Part shown: positions 36,503-45,847 of the stretch, in pieces | Numbering within the stretch: the first letter of the stretch is position 1 | How the letters are laid out: each line of letters begins with the position of its first letter | Assembly: GCF_041679265.1 (NCBI RefSeq) | Contig: NZ_JBGFSM010000003.1 | Location: forward strand, 270,036 to 334,035 | From: Autumnicola sp041679265 | GTDB lineage: Bacteria; Bacteroidota; Bacteroidia; Flavobacteriales; Flavobacteriaceae | Direction of reading: 5' to 3' | DNA length: 64,000 nucleotides | Notes under the pieces: generated by a model | Seen by the model: only the letters and a program-made list of their open reading frames with translations | Database searches by the model: none | What the model was told of the DNA's origin: nothing | Made by a program: the position numbers and the translations under genes

Positions 36503-37873
36503 TCAATTTAGTTTATTTAAAAGTTCATCCGGCGAGACAGAAAATTGTTCGCCGGATTTCATGTTTTTAAGGGTAAACTTCTGCTGCTTCATTTCTTCTT
36601 CCCCGGCCAGTACTACAAAAGGTATCTTCCGTTTATTAGCGTGATTCATTTGCTTTTTCATTTTACTACTTTCAGGATAAAGCTCTGCGGTAATATTGTT
36701 CCGCCTAAGGTTCTGCACTGCTTTTAAAGCATAAAGAGCTTCCTTATCGCCAAAATTGATAAAAAGCACCTTAGTATTTTCAGTAACCGTAAGGGGAAAT
36801 AAATCCAGCTCTTCCAGCACCAGGAAAATACGATCAAGGCCGAAGGATATTCCCACACCGCTCATATTTTTTAGTCCAAAAATCCCGGTGAGGTCATCAT
36901 ATCGTCCTCCGCCTCCAATGGATCCCAGGTTAACTTCTTCAGGTGCCGAAACTTCAAAAATAGCTCCTGTATAGTAATTAAGTCCTCTCGCAAGGGTTAC
37001 ATCCAGGTCTAATTTTGCAGCCTGCAAAGGCATTTGGGCAATAGCCTTCTGTATAAATTCAAGTTCTTCAATTCCCTTCTGCCCTGTTTTGGAATTTTCC
37101 AGGATGTTTTTCAATCCTGCTACTTTCTCCGCAAAATTTCCATTTAAACTGAAGATTGGCCCAATTTTCTCAATTGCTTCAGGAGAAATCCCTTTTTCCT
37201 TCATTTCCTTTTTAACACCCTCCTCCCCTATTTTATCGAGTTTATCCAGGGCAACTGTAAAATCTATCAGCTTATCCTGTTCGCCTATAACTTCGGCAAA
37301 TCCGGAAAGAATTTTCCTGTTATTGATTTTAATGGTAATTCCTGGGAGGTTTAAGGCATTGAACACCTCGTCATAAAGTTGTATAAATTCCACTTCCTGC
37401 CATAAACTTTCGCTGCCCACCACATCTGCATCGCATTGGTAGAATTCTCTAAACCTACCTTTTTGTGGACGGTCTGCCCGCCATACCGGCTGGATTTGGT
37501 ACCGCTTAAATGGGAATTCTATTTCATTTTGGTGTTGGACCACATAACGCGCAAAAGGTACGGTTAGATCGTAACGCAGGGCTTTTTCACTAATAGAAGA
37601 GGTAATTTTAACACTATCCCTTTTTTCATAGGCTTTTGGATCTGCTTTCCGCAGAAAATCCCCGGAATTTAATATTTTAAAAATCAGCCTGTCGCCTTCT
37701 TCCCCATACTTGCCCATTAGCGTTTCATAATTCTCAAAGCTTGGCGTTTCAATAGGTTGAAATCCAAATTTTTTGAACTGCTGCTGAATTTTTTCAAAAA
37801 TATAATTTCTCTTTGCCACCTCTGCCGGTGAAAAATCTCTTGTCCCTTTTGGAATAGATGGTTTTTGTGCCAT
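36503..37873 (-). CDS. hisS: histidine--tRNA ligase
   Basis: This 456-residue class II synthetase charges tRNA-His. It begins with PKGTRDFSPAEVAKRNYIF, carries motif 2 (YQIQPVWRADRPQKGRFREFYQCDADV), the histidyl-specific ARGLNYYTGAIFEV, motif 3 GVGISFGLDRI, and a C-terminal anticodon-binding domain (VLFINFGDKEALYALK, KMKKQMNHANKRKIPFVV). Length and order are as usual for Bacteroidota. An essential core gene. Confidence 0.96.
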   Translation of the reverse strand: MAQKPSIPKGTRDFSPAEVAKRNYIFEKIQQQFKKFGFQPIETPSFENYETLMGKYGEEGDRLIFKILNSGDFLRKADPKAYEKRDSVKITSSISEKALRYDLTVPFARYVVQHQNEIEFPFKRYQIQPVWRADRPQKGRFREFYQCDADVVGSESLWQEVEFIQLYDEVFNALNLPGITIKINNRKILSGFAEVIGEQDKLIDFTVALDKLDKIGEEGVKKEMKEKGISPEAIEKIGPIFSLNGNFAEKVAGLKNILENSKTGQKGIEELEFIQKAIAQMPLQAAKLDLDVTLARGLNYYTGAIFEVSAPEEVNLGSIGGGGRYDDLTGIFGLKNMSGVGISFGLDRIFLVLEELDLFPLTVTENTKVLFINFGDKEALYALKAVQNLRRNNITAELYPESSKMKKQMNHANKRKIPFVVLAGEEEMKQQKFTLKNMKSGEQFSVSPDELLNKLN

Positions 37874-38033
37874 ATTTATTGTGACGGCCAGGGCCGGAAT
37901 TTTTATATATTTAGATGCTTTTTAGTCGGAAGTGCAAATATCTTAAATTTTAAGCGAACCCAAACAAATTTCAGTTTTTAAGTAACATATCCTCCTGTTG
38001 TGAGTCTAACTTATAAGCCTGTAAAAATTCTTT

Positions 38034-39281
38034 ATGTTCTCACTGCTAAAAGAAAATATTAGAATTGCACTGACTTCTATTAGAAGCCAGTCCCTTAGAA
38101 CAATTCTCACCGTTCTCATTATTGCTATTGGAATCACCGCTCTAGTAGGCATCCTTAGTGCAGTGGCGGCACTGGAGAATACCATTGGTAATAATTTCGC
38201 CTCCATGGGCGCTAACACTTTTAATATCCAGCAATATGACCTTAGTTTCCAAAGGCAGGGCGGTGGAGAAAGAGAAAAAATTAATCCCGTGATTACCTTT
38301 AGGGAGGTAAAAGAATTTGAAGAAAACTATAGTTATCCCTTTACGCAAACCGCAATTTCCTTTACGGGTACCAGCGGTGCTGAAGTTAAATTTGAAAATG
38401 AAAAAACAGATCCTGAAGTGGCGGTATTGGGAGCCAATCAAAATTATCTTTCCAATGCTGGGTTAGAGATTGAAGATGGACGAGATTTTAATATTTTTGA
38501 TATTCAGAATAATAATAATGTGGCCATCTTGGGATCTGATTTTGCCAAACCAGAAGGCCTCTTTAAAGGACAAAACCCGGTGGGCAAGACCATAAGTATT
38601 CGTGGTGCTAAATTTACAGTAATAGGAGTTTTAGAATCTAAAGGTTCAACCTTTGGCAATAACCAGGATTTACGGATACTTATTCCTATACAGCAGGCAA
38701 GATCTATTTTTACACAACCCAGGATAAATTATGATCTAAGCGTAAAAGTAGACGATAAGAATTACCTGAAAGGCGCTCAGGATGAGGCAATTATTACCTT
38801 TAGAAATGTAAGGGGCCTGAATCCTATGGAAGAAAACAATTTTGGCCTGCAGCGCAGTGATGATTTAATTAATCGTATCCTTTCTATTACAGAATACCTG
38901 AATATTGCTGCCTGGATCATCTCTATTATCACGATTTTTGGCTCCTCTATTGCCCTGATGAACATTATGCTGGTAAGTGTTACCGAAAGGACCAGGGAAA
39001 TAGGAGTTCGCAAAGCTTTAGGAGCTAAAAAAGGGACTATTGCAGGGCAATTTTTTATTGAAACGCTTTTAATAGGACAGCTTGGAGGATTATTAGGAAT
39101 CCTGTTGGGGATCCTTATTGGATACGCAGTGGCAAAATTTGCAGATTTCGATTTTACAACTCCCTGGGTAGCGATTATCTGGGCAACAGCAATCACCATT
39201 GTAGTAGCTATTCTTGCTGGAAGCTTTCCCGCAGTTAAAGCCGCAAAACAGGATCCTATAGAATCCCTGCGCTACGAATAA
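38034..39281 (+). CDS. MacB/FtsX-type ABC transporter permease
   Basis: The 415-residue product has an N-terminal membrane helix (LRTILTVLIIAIGITALVGI), a large periplasmic MacB-like domain (about 50-270), and three C-terminal helices with VTERTREIGVRKALGAKKG, the FtsX coupling motif. It forms a mechanotransmission-type transporter with an ATPase encoded elsewhere; none is adjacent. It probably acts in lipoprotein, peptide or antibiotic export. Confidence 0.9.
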   Translation: MFSLLKENIRIALTSIRSQSLRTILTVLIIAIGITALVGILSAVAALENTIGNNFASMGANTFNIQQYDLSFQRQGGGEREKINPVITFREVKEFEENYSYPFTQTAISFTGTSGAEVKFENEKTDPEVAVLGANQNYLSNAGLEIEDGRDFNIFDIQNNNNVAILGSDFAKPEGLFKGQNPVGKTISIRGAKFTVIGVLESKGSTFGNNQDLRILIPIQQARSIFTQPRINYDLSVKVDDKNYLKGAQDEAIITFRNVRGLNPMEENNFGLQRSDDLINRILSITEYLNIAAWIISIITIFGSSIALMNIMLVSVTERTREIGVRKALGAKKGTIAGQFFIETLLIGQLGGLLGILLGILIGYAVAKFADFDFTTPWVAIIWATAITIVVAILAGSFPAVKAAKQDPIESLRYE

Positions 39282-39674
39282 TCAATTGAAAATAAACCAG
39301 TTTGAAGATGTGAAAATGTTGAGATGAGTTACTAGTAGTGTCCGGTTAAAGACCAAATATCGCTTCGCTGCAAGAAACAAAAATTAATATTTTATCGTAC
39401 CAGACTGGTGATCGGCTCAACTTTTCAGTTGCTCATTCTGAAATTAAATCAGTGCAAAGCATATCAACCAAGCCTTAAAAGACCGCAATAGTTTTATATG
39501 GTTGTATCCATGGGACTTTAAAAATTTATGTAAAAGTTTTACCGTACAACAATGAATTAATATGAAGGTTTGAAAATGTAGAAATTGATTAATCTGAAAA
39601 TAGACCGATTTGAAGCCAATCCCCTTAAATCATTTCTACATTGATATTAATCTATTTTTAAATTGCCAAATTGA
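39282..39674. other. 393-base gap with a possible IS remnant
   Basis: No complete gene is present. AGTGTCCGGTTAAAG at 39337-39351 looks like an insertion-sequence end, and the frame 39454-39553 reads AKHINQALKDRNSFIWLYP, faintly like the N-terminus of IS5-type transposases (INxALxxRGSxxxW). Two AT-rich stretches (39290-39325 and 39560-39615) share GAAAATGT and GATTTGAAG-like words. The evidence is thin. Confidence 0.25.
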
Positions 39675-40154
39675 CTACTCCTGCACCACATCTTCAAAAT
39701 ATCTATAAAGTTCTCCTTTGGTAATATTAGCTCCCTGCCGGATTAACGTAAAGATATCTTTATTCCTGTCGTCACTCATTGCTTTTGTAGATGTATAGAT
39801 ATTCACGGCATCATCCATAAGATTGTTGCGCAACCAGCTATAGCCGGTTTTGGAAGTAATGTCTATTTCCTGGCTATCCACTTTTACCGCAATAAGATTA
39901 ATGCTTACCCCTGTAATATGGAACAGGAACATCTGGTTAGGAGAAAAATGCTCCAGGTATTCTACTTTATTAAGCACTCCTTCCCAGATTAGATCGCTAA
40001 AAATATCCAGCTCTTTCTCGGCAACTTCAGGTTTTGTGCTCTTAATTTCCTTCCACTCTTCTGCAGTAATAGATTGAGTGGCCAGAAAATTTATAAATTC
40101 CTGATGCATCTCCTCAAATTGTTCTTTGGTTAACCTGCTATACTTCATAGTCAA
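39675..40154 (-). CDS. DUF6495-like conserved flavobacterial protein
   Basis: This 159-residue soluble protein (KYSRLTKEQFEEMHQEFINF, EELDIFSDLIWEGVL-like centre, RYFEDVV end) is found next to the rpsF-rpsR-rplI cluster in Flavobacteriaceae, as here. Its function is not known. It lies downstream of rplI on the same strand but beyond the operon terminator at 40170-40197, so it may need its own promoter or read-through. Confidence 0.7.
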   Translation of the reverse strand: MTMKYSRLTKEQFEEMHQEFINFLATQSITAEEWKEIKSTKPEVAEKELDIFSDLIWEGVLNKVEYLEHFSPNQMFLFHITGVSINLIAVKVDSQEIDITSKTGYSWLRNNLMDDAVNIYTSTKAMSDDRNKDIFTLIRQGANITKGELYRYFEDVVQE

Positions 40155-40169
40155 AACTATTAAAAAAGA

Positions 40170-40197
40170 AAAGCCTACTCAATTAAGAGCAGGCTTT
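40170..40197 (-). terminator. terminator of the rpsF-rpsR-rplI operon
   Basis: Read on the minus strand, AAAGCCTGCTC, loop TTAATT, GAGTAGGCTTT form an 11-position stem with one mismatch, followed by TCTTTTTTA. It lies 20 bases after the rplI stop codon. Confidence 0.8.
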
Positions 40198-40216
40198 ACA
40201 ATAAATTAAAAACAAA

Positions 40217-40666
40217 TTAAGCTTCGCCTACCACATCAAAGGTAAAGTTAGAAACCACTTCCCTGTGAAAACGCAAAGTTGCTTCGTATTGCCCAAGACG
40301 CTTAATGTTTCCACCAGCGATGCTAATATATTTTTTATCTATTTCCACACCTTTTTTAGAAAGTGCTTCAGCCAAATCTGCATCTGTAATAGAACCGAAT
40401 AATTTATCTCCGGCACCTGCTTTAGCAGTAAGCTTTATTTTAATATCATTTAATTTGGCAGCCTGTTTTTTGGCTTCGTCAATATTCTTTTGCTCTTTAT
40501 AGGCACGCTGCTTTAAAGTCTCGGCCAACACTTTTTTAGTTGAAGGAGTAGCAAGTTCAGCATAACCTTTGGGAATTAAAAAATTCCTGCCGTACCCATT
40601 TTTAACGTTTACAACATCGTCTTTAAAACCTAAGTTATCTACGTCTCTTTTTAGTATCAATTCCAT
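40217..40666 (-). CDS. rplI: 50S ribosomal protein L9
   Basis: The 149-residue product has the standard L9 N-terminal domain (MELILKRDVDNLGFKDDVVNVKNGYGRNFLIPKG), the long connecting helix rich in Ala/Lys, and a C-terminal domain (KLFGSITDADLAEAL). It is the last gene of the rpsF-rpsR-rplI operon, 14 bases after rpsR. Confidence 0.97.
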   Translation of the reverse strand: MELILKRDVDNLGFKDDVVNVKNGYGRNFLIPKGYAELATPSTKKVLAETLKQRAYKEQKNIDEAKKQAAKLNDIKIKLTAKAGAGDKLFGSITDADLAEALSKKGVEIDKKYISIAGGNIKRLGQYEATLRFHREVVSNFTFDVVGEA

Positions 40667-40680
40667 AATTGCCTAATTTT

Positions 40681-40980
40681 TTATTTTAATAAATCACCAA
40701 CATATGGCATTAACGCTAAATGACGGGCACGTTTAACGGCAACAGCCACTTTTCTCTGGTATTTTAAAGAAGTTCCTGTTAAACGACGAGGTAACAGTTT
40801 ACCTTGTTCATTTACAAAGCTCATTAGAAAATCTGGATCTTTATAGTCAATATATTTAATACCTGACCTTTTGAACCGGCAATATTTCTTTGCTTTGGTA
40901 GTTTCTATATTAAGAGGAGTTAGATACCTAATCTCTCCGTCTTTTTTCCCTTTTGCTTGTTGTTCAATAGATGTAGCCAT
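40681..40980 (-). CDS. rpsR: 30S ribosomal protein S18
   Basis: This is a 99-codon reading frame including the stop, from the ATG at 40980. An upstream in-frame extension to 41025 overlaps rpsF and is rejected because it does not resemble S18. Signatures are KKYCRFKRSGIKYIDYKD, PRRLTGTSLKYQRKVAVAVKR and ARHLALMPYV. It binds S6 on the small-subunit platform. The start lies 2 bases after the rpsF stop. Confidence 0.96.
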   Translation of the reverse strand: MATSIEQQAKGKKDGEIRYLTPLNIETTKAKKYCRFKRSGIKYIDYKDPDFLMSFVNEQGKLLPRRLTGTSLKYQRKVAVAVKRARHLALMPYVGDLLK

Positions 40981-40982
40981 AC

Positions 40983-41321
40983 TTACGCTTTTTCCTGGAT
41001 TCTTTTTCTTCTTTTCTCCGCCCAAGCAATAGCATGCTTATCTAACTTCACAGTTAAATAACGCATCATTCGCTCGTCTCTTCTAAATGCCAATTCCAAA
41101 GGCTCGATAGATTCCCCTGGAGCTTTGAATTCGAATAAATGGTAAAAACCACTTTTTTTGTTCTGGATTGGGTAAGCCAGCTTTTTAAGCCCCCAATCTT
41201 CTTTGGATATCATCTCGGCACCTTTAGAAACAAGAAATTCTTCGTATTTCTTAACTGTTTCCTTTATCTGCTCATCAGATAAAACGGGATTCAAGATGAA
41301 AACAGTTTCATAATGATTCAT
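40983..41321 (-). CDS. rpsF: 30S ribosomal protein S6
   Basis: The 112-residue product shows the S6 fold: NHYETVFILNPVLSDEQI, WGLKKLAYPIQNKKSGFYHL and RRDERMMRYLTVKLDKHA. First gene of the operon, preceded by a textbook Bacteroidota promoter at 41352-41382. S6 pairs with S18 in the ribosome, and the S6:S18 complex is known to regulate this operon in other bacteria. Confidence 0.97.
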   Translation of the reverse strand: MNHYETVFILNPVLSDEQIKETVKKYEEFLVSKGAEMISKEDWGLKKLAYPIQNKKSGFYHLFEFKAPGESIEPLELAFRRDERMMRYLTVKLDKHAIAWAEKRRKRIQEKA

Positions 41322-41351
41322 AAATAATTTTTGTTTAAATTAAATTGGCTG

Positions 41352-41382
41352 CAAAAGTAGCATTATTTTTTATATTTTCAAA
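41352..41382 (-). promoter_or_regulatory. promoter of the rpsF operon (TTTG-N19-TAnnTTTG)
   Basis: On the minus strand TTTG (41382-41379), exactly 19 bases, then TACTTTTG (41359-41352) match the Bacteroidota -33/-7 consensus at ideal spacing. The start codon is 31 bases downstream of the -7 element. Confidence 0.85.
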
Positions 41383-41490
41383 GCATGTATAGAAAGACAA
41401 AACTCCTTTTTGATCGGTGAAATTCAAGTTTATGTTGTAAGTCACAAATATATTGTTTAATATTGTTATGCTTAACCTATCCTATCTAAC

Positions 41491-42201
41491 GTGGAAGAAA
41501 TACTACTCAAGTGTGCAGTCGTAGATGATTCAAGTTTGCAACGCTTATCTATTGTAAAACTTATTAAAGATCATCCAAATTTAAAGTTGGTGGCAGAGTA
41601 TAATAACGCCATCGAGACCAAGAATGGTCTGTTAGACAATGAAACGGATCTTATATTTCTGGATATAGAAATGCCAATTTTATCTGGTTTTGAGCTTCTG
41701 GATGACCTCCCGAACAAACCTCAGATTATTTTTGTGACAGGAAAAACAAAGTATGCTTTCAAGGCATTTGATTATGATGCCGTGGATTACATCCATAAGC
41801 CTGTAACCAAAGATAGGTTTAATAATGCGGTAAATAAGGCCATTAATCTTTTTAAGCTCAGGCAGCAATCTGCAGCCCCCGAGGATGAGGATTTTATTTT
41901 TGTGAAAAGCAATCTTAAAAACCGCAAAGTCTTCTTAAGTAAACTAAAATACATACAGGCACTGGGGGATTATGTAAAGTTTATAACTGAAAAAGATAAT
42001 TTTGTGGTTCTTGCCACCATGAAATCTTTTGAAAAACAATTGCCCAGTGACAGATTCCTACGAATTCACAAGTCTTATATAGTAAACCTGGACAAGATTG
42101 AACGCTACAACAGTAAAAATATAGAAATAGATAAAGAAAAACTGCCATTGAGCCGGCATAAGAAAAATAATCTTATTGAAGCACTAAGTGCGATCCAGTA
42201 A
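41491..42201 (+). CDS. LytTR-family response regulator
   Basis: This 236-residue regulator starts at GTG 41491. The receiver domain (1-120) has the acidic pair VDD, phospho-acceptor Asp58 in LIFLDIEMP, Thr in FVTGK and Lys in YIHKPVT. A LytTR DNA-binding domain (about 135-236) follows with YIQALGDYVKF and FLRIHKSYIVNLDKIERY. It is transcribed alone, without a neighbouring kinase; such orphans in Bacteroidota often partner with LytS-type kinases elsewhere. Confidence 0.92.
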   Translation: MEEILLKCAVVDDSSLQRLSIVKLIKDHPNLKLVAEYNNAIETKNGLLDNETDLIFLDIEMPILSGFELLDDLPNKPQIIFVTGKTKYAFKAFDYDAVDYIHKPVTKDRFNNAVNKAINLFKLRQQSAAPEDEDFIFVKSNLKNRKVFLSKLKYIQALGDYVKFITEKDNFVVLATMKSFEKQLPSDRFLRIHKSYIVNLDKIERYNSKNIEIDKEKLPLSRHKKNNLIEALSAIQ

Positions 42202-42229
42202 TTCATATCACAGCCTTTACGTTCTTCAA

Positions 42230-42260
42230 AAAGAAGCTGCCCAAAATTGGCAGCTTCTTT
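42230..42260. terminator. bidirectional terminator between the LytTR regulator and priA
   Basis: AAAGAAGCTGCC (42230-42241), loop CAAAATT, GGCAGCTTCTTT (42249-42260) form a perfect 12-bp stem with A-rich and T-rich flanks, serving both convergent genes. Confidence 0.85.
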
Positions 42261-42264
42261 AGAT

Positions 42265-44718
42265 TTATACAGGATCTACATTAAGCACCACCTTTACACT
42301 CCTAAAATTGCCAATTGCCCGGAAGCTGGCCATAATTTTATGCACAACCGTTTTTGTCTTGCCCAATGACTGTTGCTGCGGAATTTTTAGCAGGATATTC
42401 TTATAATACTCATTCCTTATTCTCGCAACTGGCGGGAATTCTGGTCCCAGCACATTTTCCCGGAAAACATTGGTTAGCGATTTTGCCAGCCAGCTCGCAG
42501 CATCATTGGTTTTGGAAAAATCACGACTTTTAAGTGTAAACCTAATAAGGCGGTAAAATGGGGGGTACTTATAATTGTAACGTTCTTCCAGTTGTTCTTT
42601 ATACATTCCTGCATAATCATTAGTAGAAACCTGCTGGATGATCTGGTGGTACGGATTATAACTTTGTATAAGTACCTTCCCCCTTTTCTTAGTCCTTCCC
42701 GCCCTTCCTGCCACCTGAAGCATTAGCTGGAAACTCCGCTCATGTGCCCTGAAATCCGGGAAATTCAGGAGATTATCGGCATTCATAATTCCTACAAGGC
42801 TTACGTGCCTGAAGTCCAATCCCTTCGTGAGCATTTGAGTTCCTACCAAAATATCAATTTCCTGCATTTCAAATGCATTGATGATCTTTTCAAATCCATA
42901 TTTACCACGGGTCGTGTCCTGGTCCATCCTGCCAATTGTATGATCTGGAAAAAGAGACTTCAGCTCGGTTTCAATTTGTTCTGTTCCAAAACCTTTAGTG
43001 GTTAAATCTGGGCTGCCACACGCCATACATTTTTGCTGCATCGCAATATGGTACCCGCAATAATGGCAGCGTAATTGATTGTTATGGTGGTGAAACGTAA
43101 GGCTCACATCACAATTTGGACATTGCGGGGAATGCCCGCAGGTATTACATTCCAAAATAGGTGAAAACCCGCGCCGGTTCTGGAAAAGAATTACCTGTTG
43201 CCCCGCCTTTAAAACTTCCTGAATCTCTTTTAGCAGCGTATCAGAAAAATGCCCCGTCATTTCTTTCTTTTTATGCTTTTTCCTAATGTCTATAATTTCA
43301 ATTTCCGGGAGCAACACATTTCCATAACGCCTGTTCAGCTCAATAAGGGCATATTTATTATGGCTGGCATTAAAATAGGATTCTAAAGATGGCGTGGCAG
43401 AGCCCATAATAATCTTAGATTTAAAATATTTTGCCAGTACCACGGCAGCATCCCTGGCGTGATATCTTGGTGCAGGATCAAATTGTTTAAAAGTTCCTTC
43501 ATGTTCCTCATCTATCACCACTAATCCTAAATTGGAAAAAGGCAGGAAGATGGCGGAGCGGGCCCCAATTACCACTCTACCTTTACGGTCGTTTTCCAGG
43601 ACATGCCTGTAAACCTCCACCCTCTCATTCATGGAGTATTTGCTGTGATATACCAGCACCTGTTCCCCAAAATAATTTTGTAAGCGTTGTATAAGCTGTG
43701 CGGTTAATGCAATTTCCGGTAATAGATACAGTGCCTGTTTTCCATTTTTCAGGGTCTCCTGAATGAGCCGGATGTATACTTCGGTTTTTCCGGAAGAAGT
43801 AATCCCATGAAGCAGGCACACCTCATCCTGCTCAAAATGATCTTTTATTTCCTTCAGCGCCTGTTGTTGATGTTCATTGAAATGCAGGGCTACTTCAGGC
43901 ATTTCACTGTTATAGTGAAACCTGTCTGTTTCCAGATAATATTCTTCTAAAAATTCTTTATCTAATAAGCTTTTTAAATTTGCTGAGGAAGCATTACTTT
44001 TTTTGAGGAGGGCTTTTACTTTTACTGGTTTGCTATTCTGCGCTTTTAAACTGAAAAAATTAAGCATAATTTCTCTTTGTTTAGGGGCTTTATCGAGTTC
44101 ATCTAAAAGTGTATGCATGGCAACTTCAGCAGAAAATTTTTCGGGCAGGCGAACAAATCTTATTTTTTTAGGCTTATATTGTTCATAAATTTCCTGATTA
44201 AGTGCTACCAGATTTTTTTCTACCAGAGCATTTAGTACCGGTAACACCCTTTTATTCTCGAGGATTTGGTTTACTTCCTGAATTTTTAGAACAGACTGCC
44301 GCTGTAAGGCTTCTATCACCAAATATTCTTCATCAGAAAGTTGATGATCTTCAGGAGAAGATTTCTTAATGAGCTGTACAATACTCTCACTTTCCAGAAG
44401 AAATGCCCCGGGAAGGGCCGCTCTTAATACGTCACCTTCTGTACACATGTAATAGTTGGCAATCCATTTCCAAAACTTTAGTTGATAAGCTGTTACCAGA
44501 GGTGCATTGTCAAGAATCTGGCTTACCGGCTTTGCTTCGTAAACTTCTGGAGGATTTTGATGAATGGCAGCCACTACTCCACAATATATTTTGGATTTTC
44601 CAAAGGGTACCGCTACCCGCATCCCTTCCTGAAGATACTCTGCTTCACTGTCCTCTAAGGAATACGTAAACCGCTTGTCCAGTGGCAGTGGTAAAATTAC
44701 ATCTGTAAAATATGACAT
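42265..44718 (-). CDS. priA: primosomal replication-restart helicase
   Basis: The 817-residue product has an N-terminal DNA-binding domain (PLPLDKRFTYSL, GMRVAVPFGKSK), a Walker A LLHGITSSGKTEVY, DEEH Walker B, a zinc-binding module with paired cysteines (CNTCGHSPQCPNC and CHYCGY and CMACG), and helicase motif VI LQVAGRAGRTKKRG. It restarts stalled replication forks and loads DnaB. Length is typical of Bacteroidota PriA. Confidence 0.95.
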   Translation of the reverse strand: MSYFTDVILPLPLDKRFTYSLEDSEAEYLQEGMRVAVPFGKSKIYCGVVAAIHQNPPEVYEAKPVSQILDNAPLVTAYQLKFWKWIANYYMCTEGDVLRAALPGAFLLESESIVQLIKKSSPEDHQLSDEEYLVIEALQRQSVLKIQEVNQILENKRVLPVLNALVEKNLVALNQEIYEQYKPKKIRFVRLPEKFSAEVAMHTLLDELDKAPKQREIMLNFFSLKAQNSKPVKVKALLKKSNASSANLKSLLDKEFLEEYYLETDRFHYNSEMPEVALHFNEHQQQALKEIKDHFEQDEVCLLHGITSSGKTEVYIRLIQETLKNGKQALYLLPEIALTAQLIQRLQNYFGEQVLVYHSKYSMNERVEVYRHVLENDRKGRVVIGARSAIFLPFSNLGLVVIDEEHEGTFKQFDPAPRYHARDAAVVLAKYFKSKIIMGSATPSLESYFNASHNKYALIELNRRYGNVLLPEIEIIDIRKKHKKKEMTGHFSDTLLKEIQEVLKAGQQVILFQNRRGFSPILECNTCGHSPQCPNCDVSLTFHHHNNQLRCHYCGYHIAMQQKCMACGSPDLTTKGFGTEQIETELKSLFPDHTIGRMDQDTTRGKYGFEKIINAFEMQEIDILVGTQMLTKGLDFRHVSLVGIMNADNLLNFPDFRAHERSFQLMLQVAGRAGRTKKRGKVLIQSYNPYHQIIQQVSTNDYAGMYKEQLEERYNYKYPPFYRLIRFTLKSRDFSKTNDAASWLAKSLTNVFRENVLGPEFPPVARIRNEYYKNILLKIPQQQSLGKTKTVVHKIMASFRAIGNFRSVKVVLNVDPV

Positions 44719-44762
44719 AAATGGGATTTCATGTTGCTTAGATCCTAAAATGGTAAAATTAA

Positions 44763-44790
44763 AAAACCATTCCTGTTAAAGAATGGTTTT
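44763..44790 (-). terminator. terminator downstream of the DUF2147 gene
   Basis: On the minus strand AAAACCATTC, loop TTTAACAG, GAATGGTTTT form a perfect 10-bp stem followed by TTAATTTT. It ends the two-gene unit encoding the chalcone-isomerase-like and DUF2147 proteins. Confidence 0.75.
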
Positions 44791-44810
44791 AAAGCTTTTC
44801 CTTTAAAAAA

Positions 44811-45239
44811 CTATTTCCTCCTCGTCCAGGTTTTGGTTTTATAGAAAAAAGCCACGTAACCTCTCACATGCAGTTTATCGGGATTATCCTCATCCAGCCA
44901 TATCCGGCATTTATATTCCTTCCCAGATTTAGGGTCTACCACCACACCGTCTTCATATCCATCATCACTTTTTTCCAGCCCCTTCATAAAAACAAGGCCT
45001 TCTAAAGGTTTGTTTTTCATTTCCCCGGGGCATTTTGTGCACTTCCTGTCCCGATCTTCTTCTTTCATTATCCTGCTTATTTTTCCAAATACCTCTCCAT
45101 TATCCTGGTAAACTTCTATAATGGAATTTACCTTTCCTTCATCGTTCACATTTTCCCATTTTCCAAAAACGCTTGTTGCTTTTTGAGCAAACCCTATACT
45201 TCCGGTAAATAGTAATATGATTAAAAAAATGTTTTTCAT
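44811..45239 (-). CDS. DUF2147-family secreted protein
   Basis: This 142-residue protein has a signal peptide (ending IGFAQ) and the DUF2147 beta-rich domain: GKWENVNDEGKVNSIIEVY, CTKCPGEMKNKPLEGLVFM (a CxxC pair), YEDGVVVDPKSGKEYKCRIWL and VRGYVAFFYKTKTW. The fold is calycin-like; the function is unknown. It lies 17 bases after the chalcone-isomerase-like gene and is probably co-transcribed. Confidence 0.85.
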   Translation of the reverse strand: MKNIFLIILLFTGSIGFAQKATSVFGKWENVNDEGKVNSIIEVYQDNGEVFGKISRIMKEEDRDRKCTKCPGEMKNKPLEGLVFMKGLEKSDDGYEDGVVVDPKSGKEYKCRIWLDEDNPDKLHVRGYVAFFYKTKTWTRRK

Positions 45240-45256
45240 ATATGCTTTTTAGCTAT

Positions 45257-45820
45257 TTAAGATTTACCTAGCATGGCTTCTTTTAAATCATCATCTGCAG
45301 GCCTGTTTGCCAGCCAAATGCCAAACAAGGCTTTCTTAAATTCCTCCCCTTTTATAATTCCTTTTTCTTCGCCGTTCTTTAATACAATTACTCCTTTCCC
45401 GGGATTGTAAATAAGATCAAAAACATCATTCTTCTTTATTTCTTCCTTAAACAGATTCTGGAATTTTTTAATTTCCTCAGAAATATGACTGGTATTGCCA
45501 TTAGTAGAATTTTCAAAACCTTCATTTACCGCATCCAGCATTTTATCACTGGTAATCAATTTAGAAATGATATGTAGTTTGATGGCCATTGGCTTGTTAG
45601 CCATAAGAATAGTATTTGCATCTGAAGTTTTATCACTTAAATACAGGCCGCCGGCATACAGATCTATCCATAGCTTTTCCCTTACCCCGGCACCGTTAAG
45701 GACAAGCGAATTATTACCGTAATTAAGGCTATTGGGCAACACCACGCCGCCAATTTTGGTTTGGGCAGGGGCCATTGCGATACTGCATAAGGCGAGTATA
45801 AAAAACAAGTATTTTTTCAT
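45257..45820 (-). CDS. chalcone-isomerase-like secreted protein
   Basis: The 187-residue product has a signal peptide (ending MAPAQ) and the chalcone-isomerase-like domain: LVLNGAGVREKLWIDLYAGGLYL, KPMAIKLHIISKLITSDKM, and GEEFKKALFGIWLANRPAD. Bacterial members are probably fatty-acid-binding rather than chalcone isomerases. It is located in the periplasm. Confidence 0.85.
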   Translation of the reverse strand: MKKYLFFILALCSIAMAPAQTKIGGVVLPNSLNYGNNSLVLNGAGVREKLWIDLYAGGLYLSDKTSDANTILMANKPMAIKLHIISKLITSDKMLDAVNEGFENSTNGNTSHISEEIKKFQNLFKEEIKKNDVFDLIYNPGKGVIVLKNGEEKGIIKGEEFKKALFGIWLANRPADDDLKEAMLGKS

Positions 45821-45847
45821 ATGGTTAGGTTTTTTGTGTATCTAAAG

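Noticed and set aside
40981..41025. Longer start for rpsR inside rpsF
   Set aside because: The extra 15 residues come from the overlapping rpsF sequence and do not match S18; the ATG at 40980 follows the rpsF stop directly.
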